Shown here: piece after piece, positions 1 through 9,182 of the stretch
Layout: each line of letters begins with the position of its first letter
Position numbering within the stretch: the stretch's first letter is position 1
Position numbers and translations under genes: made by a program
Notes under the pieces: model-generated
The model's database searches: none
Seen by the model: the letters and a program-made list of their open reading frames with translations, nothing else
Told to the model about the DNA's origin: nothing
DNA from: Sinomonas cyclohexanicum
GTDB lineage: Bacteria > Actinomycetota > Actinomycetes > Actinomycetales > Micrococcaceae
Reading direction: 5' to 3'
Assembly: GCF_020886775.1 (NCBI RefSeq)
Contig: NZ_AP024525.1
Span: 1,364,001-1,428,000, forward strand
Length of the DNA stretch: 64,000 nt

Positions 1-372
1 GTTGGGGGCGGCGGGGACGGCATCGAACGCGATCGTGTGCCACGCCTCGTCGAGGGCTTCCCCGGCCGCGGTGAGGGTCCCGGGCGTCGGCAGGATCCCC
101 GCGAGGCTCGCGTCGCGGAAGAACATCGAGTCCATCCCGATCGTCCACATGACCAGGCCCGCCAGCGCGACGAGGACGGGGTGCAGCCGGAAGATGCGCG
201 CGGCGCTCGTACCGGCAAGCGCGGCGCAGACGACCACGAGCACCGGGTACAGCCAGCTGTAGCCCCGCAGGACCCCCGAGTAGGAGATCGACCCCCCGCC
301 CACGGCCAGCGCGAGGAAGGCCTCGGCCGGAAGATGGCGCCACTGGAAGTGCCGCCGGACGCCCGCGGTCAT
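1..372 (-). CDS. TgpA-like transglutaminase-family membrane protein, N-terminal part
   Basis: Partial gene running off the left edge; only the first 124 codons are present. The start ATG overlaps the stop of the DUF58 gene in an ATGA, so it is the third gene of a MoxR-DUF58-transglutaminase operon. The visible part is hydrophobic with about three membrane segments (for example GYSWLYPVLVVVCAALAG and LHPVLVALAGLVMWTIGMD), as in the N-terminal DUF3488/TgpA region that precedes an extracytoplasmic transglutaminase core. The catalytic domain lies outside the window, so the identity rests mainly on operon context and the membrane profile. The family is usually linked to cell-envelope or secreted-protein processing with the MoxR chaperone; the substrate is unknown. 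Confidence 0.7.
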   Translation of the reverse strand, partial: MTAGVRRHFQWRHLPAEAFLALAVGGGSISYSGVLRGYSWLYPVLVVVCAALAGTSAARIFRLHPVLVALAGLVMWTIGMDSMFFRDASLAGILPTPGTLTAAGEALDEAWHTIAFDAVPAAPN

Positions 373-1733
373 GCCGTGCTCCTCGCGGTGCGGCCTCCAC
401 GGGCCGTGCCCTCATCGGCGCGGCCCTTCGGGACCGTGCTCGCTGTCAGGGCTGCCCAGAGGTGCGCGATCGACGAGCGGGGCGTGGCCTCGACAGTGAG
501 CCACCCGCCGTCGCGCAGCACTTCCACCGCCTCGCGGGACGTGCCCGCGCGCGATGTCACGACGAGGGCGATCGCCCGCTCGGCGAAGCCCGCGGCGGAG
601 GCGAGCTGGTGGGCCTCCTGCCGGGTGGTCCGCCCGAGCACCGCCACGATCGGACCGCGGTGCCGGTGGCCCTCGAGCCGGTCCAGGAGGCTGTCGCTGA
701 AGCCGTCGGTCCCCGCAGGGGTCTCGAGCGGGGCGATGGCCGCGAGGCCCTCGGCCACCATGGCGATCCCGTCGCGGCCCGCGTAGTCGGGGCTGTCCGG
801 CTCGGGCGCGGAGGCCGAGTGCGCGAGCGCGAGCCCGCCGCCGGGCTCGAGGAGCCGGAGCGAGTAGCCGAGGTCGTTCAGGTGTGCGGCGATGGACATG
901 ACGGCCGTGACGGCCCACTCGAACGCCGGGGAATCGTGGCCCTCGGGATCCTCGTGCCCGGGCAGCGGGAACGCCGGGCGCCGGAGGTCCACGACCAGGG
1001 TCGCCTCGGGTGAGACGGCCGACTCCTCCTGCCGGACCATGAGCTCGCCGTGGCGTGCCGTCGCGGCCCAGTGGACGCGCCGCATGGGGTCGCCGTGGCG
1101 GTACTCGCGCGTCATGACGTCGTCGTCGCTCGGATTCGACTGGATCCGTGCGGCGACGGATCCCTCGGCGCCGCGCACACCGGAGAGCACCGAGGCGGCC
1201 AGCGGCACGGCCGCGGGGGTCACCGTGAGGCGCGCCGTCGACCCGAGGCGGCTGTGGCGCTCCGCGAGGCCGAAGGGATCGGTGTGGCGGGCCTCGACGG
1301 GGCCGAGTTCGAAGAGGCCGCGCCGCGGGCAGGCGAGCTCGTAGCGGTAGTGGCTCGCGCCGTCGCGGGAGATTGACCGTCCCGGGTAGACGAAGGTGGG
1401 TCCGGTTCCAAGCGTGGGCGGAAGCTGCTCGGCCATGGACATGCGCCCCGACAGGAGTCCGCTGTGGTTCAGGCTCAGGGCGATCTCGGTGAGGTGGCCT
1501 GCCTCGACCACGTCCGGCCGTGGCTCGCGCCGCACCGTCATCGAGGGGCGGATCAGCAGGTTGGAGACGAGCGCCGCCGCCGGGATGAGGGCGAGGAAGA
1601 CGGCCAGGTGCAGGAGGTCCCTGCGGCCCATCACCTGGGCTGTGACGAGGACCACGGCCGCGGCGCCCACGAACCCCCAGCCGCGGGGCGTGAGCGTGCC
1701 CTGCCAGTCAGTCCGGGCTGCCGCCCTGGCCAC
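369..1733 (-). CDS. DUF58 domain-containing protein
   Basis: 454 residues. Two N-terminal membrane segments (about residues 20-34 and 42-60) are followed by a large domain with the DUF58 signature EYRHGDPMRRVHW at about 210-222, then a vWA-like C-terminal region. DUF58 proteins are encoded beside MoxR AAA+ ATPases and are thought to be their partners in assembling or maturing envelope or metal-dependent proteins; the exact role is not established. The gene begins 9 bases after the moxR stop, and its stop overlaps the next start (ATGA), so the three genes are co-transcribed. The length is normal for the family and the frame is intact. Confidence 0.85.
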   Translation of the reverse strand: MARAAARTDWQGTLTPRGWGFVGAAAVVLVTAQVMGRRDLLHLAVFLALIPAAALVSNLLIRPSMTVRREPRPDVVEAGHLTEIALSLNHSGLLSGRMSMAEQLPPTLGTGPTFVYPGRSISRDGASHYRYELACPRRGLFELGPVEARHTDPFGLAERHSRLGSTARLTVTPAAVPLAASVLSGVRGAEGSVAARIQSNPSDDDVMTREYRHGDPMRRVHWAATARHGELMVRQEESAVSPEATLVVDLRRPAFPLPGHEDPEGHDSPAFEWAVTAVMSIAAHLNDLGYSLRLLEPGGGLALAHSASAPEPDSPDYAGRDGIAMVAEGLAAIAPLETPAGTDGFSDSLLDRLEGHRHRGPIVAVLGRTTRQEAHQLASAAGFAERAIALVVTSRAGTSREAVEVLRDGGWLTVEATPRSSIAHLWAALTASTVPKGRADEGTARGGRTARSTA

Positions 1734-1742
1734 GGTGCGGCC

Positions 1743-2801
1743 CTAGCCCCGCCGGCGTGCTGCGGGCGCCCCCGCGGCCGGGACCGGCACGGACTCGATG
1801 ATGGCGTGGAGGATGGCCGCCGCCGTGAGCCCGCTGCCGGCCGCCCGGCGGTCCAGGACCAGGCGGTGGGTGAAGACTGCGGGGGCCATCGCGGCGACGT
1901 CGTCCGGGAGCACGAAGTCGCGGCCGGCGAGGGCAGCGCGCGCCTTGGCCGCGCGGAGGAGCTGCAGGACCGCACGGGGGCTGGCCCCGAGGCGGAGACG
2001 TTCGCTCGTGCGGGTCGCGCTGCCGAGGGCGACCGTGTACTCCTTGACCGGGGCGGAGACGAAGACGTCCTTCACGGTCGCGGTCATCGAGCGGATCTCA
2101 GCGGCGTCGACCACCGGCTCCACCTTGAGCAGCGGCGAGTCCGACTGATGGTTCTCGAGCATCTCCGCCTCGGCGGCGGCGTCCGGATAGCCCATCGAGA
2201 TGCGCGCCATGAAGCGGTCCCGCTGGGCCTCGGGCAGCGGGTAGGTTCCCTCCATCTCGATCGGGTTCTGCGTGGCCACCACCATGAACGGTTCCCCGAG
2301 CGCATACGAGGTGCCGTCCACCGTGACCTGGTGCTCCTCCATGCACTCGAGCAGGGCCGATTGGGTCTTGGCCGAGGCCCGGTTGATCTCGTCCCCGATC
2401 ACGATGTTGGCGAACACCGCGCCGGGCCGGAACTCGAACTGCCGCGTTGCCTGGTTGTAGATGGACACGCCCGTGACATCGCTCGGCAGGAGGTCCGGGG
2501 TGAACTGGATGCGGCTGACGGAGCAGTCGATGGACCGCGCGAGGGTCTTGGCGAGCATCGTCTTGCCCACCCCGGGGACGTCCTCGACGAGCAGGTGGCC
2601 CTGCGCGAGCAGCACGGTGAGGGCCAGCCGGGCGGCGTCCGCCTGGCCGTCGACGACCTGGGCGATCGAGGCCAGGATCCGCTCGCACGCGGACTTGAAC
2701 CGGGCCGCCTCCATGGGCTCCGGCCGGCCAGCCTGATGGACCGCCCGCAGGGGGCTGACCGTGGCCTGGTGCTCGTCCGTCCCGACGTCGTGACCGTCCA
2801 T
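1743..2801 (-). CDS. MoxR-family AAA+ ATPase
   Basis: 352 residues from the chosen ATG at 2801, which has GGGAGG 7 bases upstream; an in-frame start at 2825 lacks such a site. Walker A is DVPGVGKT (K80) and Walker B is VIGDEINRA (D137, E138), followed by the MoxR-typical KTQSALLECMEEHQ stretch and a C-terminal lid with a SPRAVLQLL motif. MoxR ATPases act as cytoplasmic chaperones for complex or cofactor assembly, usually with DUF58 or vWA partners, which here follow directly. The gene is divergent from tatD, and the 137-bp spacer must hold both promoters. Confidence 0.9.
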   Translation of the reverse strand: MDGHDVGTDEHQATVSPLRAVHQAGRPEPMEAARFKSACERILASIAQVVDGQADAARLALTVLLAQGHLLVEDVPGVGKTMLAKTLARSIDCSVSRIQFTPDLLPSDVTGVSIYNQATRQFEFRPGAVFANIVIGDEINRASAKTQSALLECMEEHQVTVDGTSYALGEPFMVVATQNPIEMEGTYPLPEAQRDRFMARISMGYPDAAAEAEMLENHQSDSPLLKVEPVVDAAEIRSMTATVKDVFVSAPVKEYTVALGSATRTSERLRLGASPRAVLQLLRAAKARAALAGRDFVLPDDVAAMAPAVFTHRLVLDRRAAGSGLTAAAILHAIIESVPVPAAGAPAARRRG

Positions 2802-2925
2802 GTGTCCCCTCCCGAAGGGCCTCATGTTGCGCCGCCAACGCCTCAGGATGTGCGCTGCGTCACGCCTAGCTCCACGTTACCCGCAGCGCCCGTTTTATGC
2901 CGCGCCGCTAGGGTCGCCGCTTTTA

Positions 2926-2931
2926 TAGAGT
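2926..2931 (+). promoter_or_regulatory. -10 hexamer for leaderless tatD mRNA
   Basis: TAGAGT followed by exactly 7 bases and then ATG at 2939. Transcription starting about 7 bases after a -10 element would begin at the ATG itself, which fits leaderless transcripts common in Actinobacteria. No clear -35 element was seen. This spacing also decides between ATG 2939 and the in-frame GTG at 2930, which lies inside the hexamer. Confidence 0.5.
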
Positions 2932-2938
2932 GGAGTCC

Positions 2939-3901
2939 ATGTGCTCCGCCCACCCTCCGCTCGCCTACCGCTGGACCGACCACGACGCCGCCGCGGGCCC
3001 AGCCGCCGACGGCGAGCCCGCGCCGTCGTCCGGGCGCCGTGCGAGAACCGACGAGGAGGGGCGCAAGCGCCGCCTCGAGTACCCGCCCGCGCCCGAGCCG
3101 CTCCCCGTCCCCGTGGTGGACAACCACACCCACTTGAACTTCCGCGACGGGCTCGTCGAGGTCGGCGTGAAGGAAGCGCTCGACGCCGCCGCGGCCGTGG
3201 GCGTGGACCGCGCCGTCCAGGTGGGGTGCGATCTGGAGTCCTCCCGATTCACGGTCGAGGCGCTCGACGCGGACTCCCGGCTCCTCGGTGCCGTGGCCCT
3301 GCACCCCAACGATGCGCCACGCTACGCGGCCCGCGGGGAACTCGAGGCCGCCTACGCCGAGATCGAGCGGCTCGCGGGCCACCCGCGCGTGCGGGCGATT
3401 GGGGAGACGGGCCTGGACTACTTCCGCTCCCAGGGCGACGCGCTCGCGGTCCAGCACGACTCGTTCCGCTGGCACATCGACCTTGCCAAGCGCCTTGGCA
3501 AGACGCTGCAGATCCACGACCGTGACGCCCACGAGGACGTCGTGAGGATCCTGGCCGAGGAGGGGGCTCCCGAGCGCGTGGTGTTCCACTGCTTCTCCGG
3601 GGACGAGGAACTCGCCCGGATCTGCAACGAGAACGGCTGGTTCCTCTCCTTCGCGGGCACGTTCACGTTCAAGAACGCGGACAACCTGCGCCGGGCCCTT
3701 GCGGTCGCCGAGCCGAGCCGCGTGCTCGTCGAGACCGACTCGCCGTTCCTCACGCCGCACCCGTACCGAGGCCGCCCCAACGCGAGCTACATGGTCCCCT
3801 ATACCGTCCGTTCGATGGCCGAGGTCCTCGGCGCGGACCTGGCCGGGCTCTGCACACGGATCTCGGCGAACACCGAGGAAGCGTACGGCTCCTGGGACTG
3901 A
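2939..3901 (+). CDS. tatD: TatD family metal-dependent hydrolase (DNase)
   Basis: 320 residues. The TIM-barrel hydrolase begins at about residue 57 with the metal-binding DNHTHLNF (H63, H65); it also shows GETGLDYFR, HCFSGDEEL and VETDSPFLTPHPYRG, all conserved TatD landmarks. The family carries out 3'-5' exonuclease or DNase-type hydrolysis of nucleic acids and other phosphoesters in the cytosol. An arginine- and proline-rich extension of about 50 residues precedes the barrel. A start at GTG 2930 would add three residues; ATG 2939 is preferred because of the -10 hexamer 7 bases upstream. In Actinobacteria tatD commonly precedes rpfB, ksgA and ispE, as here. Confidence 0.9.
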   Translation: MCSAHPPLAYRWTDHDAAAGPAADGEPAPSSGRRARTDEEGRKRRLEYPPAPEPLPVPVVDNHTHLNFRDGLVEVGVKEALDAAAAVGVDRAVQVGCDLESSRFTVEALDADSRLLGAVALHPNDAPRYAARGELEAAYAEIERLAGHPRVRAIGETGLDYFRSQGDALAVQHDSFRWHIDLAKRLGKTLQIHDRDAHEDVVRILAEEGAPERVVFHCFSGDEELARICNENGWFLSFAGTFTFKNADNLRRALAVAEPSRVLVETDSPFLTPHPYRGRPNASYMVPYTVRSMAEVLGADLAGLCTRISANTEEAYGSWD

Positions 3902-3962
3902 CGGCGGCGCGCGCAGCCGCATACCGCGAGCCAGCTCTCGAATGTGGCCCATTCGTCACCGT

Positions 3963-3993
3963 TTGGACCAGACGATAACGTTTCGGTTACAGT
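3963..3993 (+). promoter_or_regulatory. Putative rpf promoter
   Basis: TTGGAC (3963-3968), a 19-base spacer and TACAGT (3988-3993) resemble -35 and -10 elements. Transcription would begin near 4000, about 20 bases before the rpf start. The spacer is slightly long and contains the AT-richer stretch GATAACGTTTCGG. No c-di-AMP (ydaO-type) riboswitch, which precedes some actinobacterial rpf genes, fits in the short space between tatD and rpf. Confidence 0.4.
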
Positions 3994-3995
3994 GA

Positions 3996-5237
<1,242 letters not shown>

Positions 5238-5287
5238 GGCCGATCCTGCGGCCCGCGGCGGCCGCCCGTTCAGGGCCCCGGTCCCGA

Positions 5288-5293
5288 TAGGAT
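5288..5293 (+). promoter_or_regulatory. -10 hexamer for leaderless ksgA mRNA
   Basis: TAGGAT followed by 6 bases and GTG 5300. There is no Shine-Dalgarno sequence before the GTG, so a leaderless transcript is the simplest reading. Confidence 0.5.
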
Positions 5294-5299
5294 GCTCGG

Positions 5300-6193
5300 G
5301 TGACTGAAGCCCCCGGAACCCGCCCACTCCTCGGCGCCGCGGACATCCGCGCACTCGCGGGGGAGCTCGGGATCCGGCCCACCAAGACGCTCGGGCAGAA
5401 CTTCGTGATCGACGGCAACACGATCCGCCGCATCGTCTCCGCCGCCCACCTCGACCCGTCCGAGACGGTGCTCGAGGTCGGCCCCGGGCTCGGCTCGCTC
5501 ACGCTCGGCCTCCTCGACGCGGCCGCACGCGTCGTGGCGGTCGAGATCGACCCCGTCCTGGCGGGGAAGCTCCCGGCGACCGTGAAGCGGTGGCGACCGG
5601 ACGCCGTCGGCCGCTTCGACCTGGTGCTCTCCGACGCGCTCAAGGTGACCGAGCTGCCACAGGAGCCCACGGCGATCGTTGCCAACCTGCCGTACAACGT
5701 CGCAGTGCCCGTGGTGCTGCACCTCCTCGAGCACTTCGACAGCCTGCGCCACGGGCTCGTCATGGTCCAGGACGAGGTGGCCGACCGGCTCGCCGCGGCG
5801 CCCGGATCCAAGATCTACGGCGTGCCCAGCGTCAAGGCTGCCTGGTACGGCACGATGCGCAAGGCCGGCGTGATCGGCATGAACGTCTTCTGGCCGGCAC
5901 CCAAGATCAGCTCAGGCCTCGTGGCCTTCGCGCGCACCGAGCCGCCCGCCACCACCGCGCGCCGCGAGGAGGTCTTCGCGGTCATCGACGCCGCGTTCGC
6001 CCAGCGTCGCAAGACCCTGCGGGCCGCGCTGTCCGGCTGGGCGGGCTCCGGAGCGGCCGCCGAGCGCATCCTGCGCGCCGCGGACGTGGACCCGCAGGCG
6101 AGGGGCGAGGTGCTCGGCGTCGCGGACTTCGCCCGGATCGCGGAGCAGAGGGACGTGCAGCAGGAGAACGCCGAGCAGGGCACGGTCCGCTAG
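5300..6193 (+). CDS. rsmA: 16S rRNA (adenine1518-N6/adenine1519-N6)-dimethyltransferase
   Basis: 297 residues. RsmA/KsgA dimethylates two adjacent adenines near the 3' end of 16S rRNA, using S-adenosylmethionine, late in 30S assembly. Visible motifs are the N-terminal [10 protein letters not shown] (29-38), the SAM-binding [10 protein letters not shown] (57-66), the acidic VAVEID and the catalytic NLPYNV (N129). The C-terminal small domain includes [15 protein letters not shown]. Length is normal. GTG 5300 is chosen because a TAGGAT hexamer lies 6 bases upstream. ispE follows directly, a conserved pairing in Actinobacteria. Confidence 0.95.
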   Translation: MTEAPGTRPLLGAADIRALAGELGIRPTKTLGQNFVIDGNTIRRIVSAAHLDPSETVLEVGPGLGSLTLGLLDAAARVVAVEIDPVLAGKLPATVKRWRPDAVGRFDLVLSDALKVTELPQEPTAIVANLPYNVAVPVVLHLLEHFDSLRHGLVMVQDEVADRLAAAPGSKIYGVPSVKAAWYGTMRKAGVIGMNVFWPAPKISSGLVAFARTEPPATTARREEVFAVIDAAFAQRRKTLRAALSGWAGSGAAAERILRAADVDPQARGEVLGVADFARIAEQRDVQQENAEQGTVR

Positions 6194-6196
6194 CGT
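6191..6196 (+). promoter_or_regulatory. -10 hexamer overlapping the ksgA stop, for ispE
   Basis: TAGCGT begins on the ksgA stop codon TAG itself and is followed by 7 bases and ATG 6204. The spacing equals that seen before tatD, suggesting a leaderless ispE transcript in addition to read-through from ksgA. Confidence 0.4.
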
Positions 6197-6203
6197 GGAG
6201 GCC

Positions 6204-7169
6204 ATGCGCACCCCCACCGGCCGCGGCGGCCGCCCGCGATCTGTGCGGGTCAAGGCTCCCGGCAAGGTCAACGTCTCGTTGCAAGTGGGCCCGCTCCGCC
6301 CCGACGGGTATCACTCGGTGGCCAGCGTGTACCTTGCCGTGTCCCTCTTCGAGGAGGTCACGGCCACAACCACGTCCGAGCCGGGTGTCACCGTGAGCCT
6401 CGGCCCGGACAGCACGCTCGATCTCGACGCGCTCGATATCCCCCTCGACGAGCGCAACCTCGCCGTGAAGGCTGCCCGGCTCATGGCCGAGGTGACCGAG
6501 AGCCCCACCGGCGTCCACCTCACCATCACGAAGCGCGTCCCGGTGGCCGGCGGCATGGGCGGGGGATCGGCCGACGCCGCTGCGGCACTCCTCGCGTGCG
6601 ATGCCCTGTGGGGCTCCGGGCTGTCCAAGGAGGAGCTCGCCCACGTCGCGGCCGAGCTCGGCGCCGACGTGCCGTTCGCGCTCCTCGGCGGGGCCGCCGT
6701 CGGGCTCGGCGTCGGCGACCAGCTCTCGCCCGCGCTCGCGACGAGCCGGTTCGACTGGGTGCTCGTGCCGGCCGACTTCGGCCTCAGCACCCCACGCGTG
6801 TTCGCCGAGCTGGACCGCCTGCGCGAGGCGGAAGGCATCAGCGCGCCCGAACCGACCGACGTCGAGCCCGCGATCCTCGCCGCGCTCCGCACCGGGGACG
6901 CGGGCGGGCTCTCCCACCTGCTCGTCAACGACCTCCAGCGCGCGGCGATTTGCCTCGCGCCGCAGCTGCGCGACACCCTCGGCTGGGCGGACTCCCACGG
7001 GGCCCTCGCCTCGATTGTCTCGGGCTCCGGGCCCACCATCGCGCTTCTTGCGTCCGACGCCGACGCTGCCGCCGACCTCGCGGCGGACCTCGCCCACCGC
7101 GGCGTCGAGGCGCTCGCCGTGCATGGTCCGGTGCCGGGGGCACGGATCGTCAGCGACACCGTCCTGTAG
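6204..7169 (+). CDS. ispE: 4-diphosphocytidyl-2-C-methyl-D-erythritol kinase
   Basis: 321 residues. IspE phosphorylates 4-diphosphocytidyl-2-C-methylerythritol with ATP in the MEP isoprenoid pathway. It has the GHMP-kinase layout: N-terminal RVKAPGKVNVSLQVG, the glycine-rich ATP loop PVAGGMGGGSADAAAAL (about 112-128) and the C-terminal IVSGSGPTIALL. ATG 6204 is used; GTG 6195, nine bases upstream, is in frame and would add three residues. The GGAGG before ATG lies only 2 bases away, too close for a normal ribosome site, so leaderless initiation is more likely. It sits ten bases downstream of ksgA. Confidence 0.94.
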   Translation: MRTPTGRGGRPRSVRVKAPGKVNVSLQVGPLRPDGYHSVASVYLAVSLFEEVTATTTSEPGVTVSLGPDSTLDLDALDIPLDERNLAVKAARLMAEVTESPTGVHLTITKRVPVAGGMGGGSADAAAALLACDALWGSGLSKEELAHVAAELGADVPFALLGGAAVGLGVGDQLSPALATSRFDWVLVPADFGLSTPRVFAELDRLREAEGISAPEPTDVEPAILAALRTGDAGGLSHLLVNDLQRAAICLAPQLRDTLGWADSHGALASIVSGSGPTIALLASDADAAADLAADLAHRGVEALAVHGPVPGARIVSDTVL

Positions 7170-7227
7170 GCCGCGGCGGTAGGCTTCTCTCGTCCCTCCT
7201 CCGGTCCATGCAAAGGACGTTTCACCT

Positions 7228-9102
7228 GTGGCACACCTGCTCGGCGGCGAGAGCCTGGCCATCTCCTTCGGCACGCGCACGGTGCTCGACGGCGTCACGG
7301 TGGGCCTCAACGAGGGCGACCGCATCGGGATCGTGGGACGCAACGGCGACGGGAAGTCCACGCTTATGCGCCTCCTCGCCCAGCGGCTCACGCCGGACGC
7401 CGGCCGCGTCACGAAGCGCCGAGACGTCAACGTCGGCTACCTCGACCAGTCCGACGTGCTCGACGGAGACCTCACCGTGGGAACCGCGATCGTGGGCGAC
7501 CGCGCGGACTACGAGTGGGCCTCGAACGCCAAGATCCGCGACATCATGGGCGGCCTCGTCGCCGACGTCGACTGGGACGCCCAGGTCTCCTCGCTCTCCG
7601 GCGGCCAGAAGCGCCGCGTGGCGCTGGCCAAGCTGCTCATCGAGCCGCACGACGTCATCATGCTCGACGAGCCCACCAACCACCTTGACGTCGAGGGCGT
7701 CGCGTGGCTCGCGCGGCACCTCAAGACCCGCTGGCGCGCCAACGAGGGTGCCTTTCTGGTCGTGACGCACGACCGCTGGTTCCTCGACGAGGTCTGCACC
7801 GACACGTGGGAGGTCCACGACGGCATCGTCGACCCGTTCGAGGGAGGCTATGCGGCGTACGTCCTTGCCCGCGCCGAGCGGGACCGGATGGCCGCCGTCG
7901 TGGAGGGCAAGCGCCAGAACCTCATGAAGAAGGAGCTCGCGTGGCTTCGCCGTGGGGCGCCTGCGCGGACCTCCAAGCCGAAGTTCCGGATCGAGGCCGC
8001 CAACGCCCTCATCGCGGACGTCCCCGAGCCCCGCGACACGGTGGCGCTGTCGAAGATGGCCACGGCCCGGCTGGGGAAGGACGTCATCGACCTCGAGGGG
8101 GTCTCGCTCGCGTTCGACGGCGCGGACACGCCGATCCTGGACAATGTCACCCTGCGCCTCGCTCCCGGCGAGCGGGTCGGCCTCGTCGGCGTCAACGGCG
8201 CCGGGAAGTCCACCCTTCTTCGTCTCCTTTCCGGCGAGATCGAGCCAACGTCGGGCCGGGTGAAGCGCGGCAAGACGGTCGTTCCGGCGGTCCTGAGCCA
8301 GGACGCCAAGGAGCTCGATGACGTCGCGGACCTGCGCGTCGTCGAGGTCATCCAGCGAGAGAAGCAGTCCTTCTCGGTCGGGGGCAAGGACCTCACGGCC
8401 GGCCAGCTCGTCGAGCAGCTCGGCTTCACGAACGAGAAGCAGTGGACCCGCGTCTCGGAGCTCTCCGGTGGCGAGCGGCGCCGACTCCAGCTCCTGCGGC
8501 TCCTTGTGGGGGAGCCCAACGTGCTCATGCTCGACGAGCCCACCAACGACCTCGACACCGACACTCTCGCGGCCGTCGAGGACGTCCTCGACGGCTGGCC
8601 CGGCACGCTCGTGGTTGTGAGCCACGATCGCTACCTCCTCGAACGCGTCACCGACCACCAGCTCGCCCTCTTGGGCGATGGCAAGGTCCGCGGCCTCCCC
8701 GGTGGAGTCGACCAGTACCTTGCCCTGCGCGAGGAAGCGCTCGCCGCCGCGGAGCGGTCCGTCGTTGGCGGCTCGGCGAGCACGACGGCGGCCGCCTCCG
8801 CGGCGTCCGGCTCCCCTGAGGCGGGCTCTCCCGCGGCGGGCACGCAGGCCTCCTCGCAGGCCGAGGCTGCGCCGTCGCGGTACAGCGAGGCAGAGAAGCG
8901 CGACGCCCGGAAGGAGCTCTCCCGGATCGAGCGCCAGCTCACGAAGCTGACTTCTCAGGAGGAGAAGCTCCACGCGCAGATGGCCGACTCCGCCGAGGAC
9001 TACGCCCGCCTGGGCGAGCTCAACACCCAGCTCCAGGACGTCCTGGGGCAGAAGGAGGAGCTCGAGATGGCCTGGCTCGAGGCGTCCGAGATCGTCGAGT
9101 AG
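7228..9102 (+). CDS. ABC-F family ATP-binding cassette protein
   Basis: 624 residues with two ABC ATPase domains and no membrane segments. Walker A motifs are GRNGDGKST (K43) and GVNGAGKST (about residue 321); signature motifs are LSGGQKRR and LSGGERRR; Walker B motifs are VIMLDEPTNHLD and VLMLDEPTNDLD. The charged linker between the cassettes is typical of ABC-F, and residues 560-620 form a C-terminal helical, coiled-coil-like domain as in Uup-type members. ABC-F proteins act on ribosomes (translation factors, some antibiotic protection) rather than as transporters. GTG 7228 has AAGGA 11 bases upstream. A possible -10 TAGGCT lies at 7179-7184. The exact subfamily cannot be settled by eye. 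Confidence 0.9.
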   Translation: MAHLLGGESLAISFGTRTVLDGVTVGLNEGDRIGIVGRNGDGKSTLMRLLAQRLTPDAGRVTKRRDVNVGYLDQSDVLDGDLTVGTAIVGDRADYEWASNAKIRDIMGGLVADVDWDAQVSSLSGGQKRRVALAKLLIEPHDVIMLDEPTNHLDVEGVAWLARHLKTRWRANEGAFLVVTHDRWFLDEVCTDTWEVHDGIVDPFEGGYAAYVLARAERDRMAAVVEGKRQNLMKKELAWLRRGAPARTSKPKFRIEAANALIADVPEPRDTVALSKMATARLGKDVIDLEGVSLAFDGADTPILDNVTLRLAPGERVGLVGVNGAGKSTLLRLLSGEIEPTSGRVKRGKTVVPAVLSQDAKELDDVADLRVVEVIQREKQSFSVGGKDLTAGQLVEQLGFTNEKQWTRVSELSGGERRRLQLLRLLVGEPNVLMLDEPTNDLDTDTLAAVEDVLDGWPGTLVVVSHDRYLLERVTDHQLALLGDGKVRGLPGGVDQYLALREEALAAAERSVVGGSASTTAAASAASGSPEAGSPAAGTQASSQAEAAPSRYSEAEKRDARKELSRIERQLTKLTSQEEKLHAQMADSAEDYARLGELNTQLQDVLGQKEELEMAWLEASEIVE

Positions 9103-9182
9103 GCCGCTGAGGGCGGGGCTGCGCTGAGGGCGGGGCGGCGCTGATCACGGGGAAGGGTGGGGGCCGCGCGGAATGGTCTTGC

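Noticed and set aside
9106-9136. GCTGAGGGCGGGGC repeated at 17 bp between the ABC-F and HNH genes
   Set aside because: A short low-complexity GC repeat in a convergent spacer; it does not form a convincing hairpin and could be chance.
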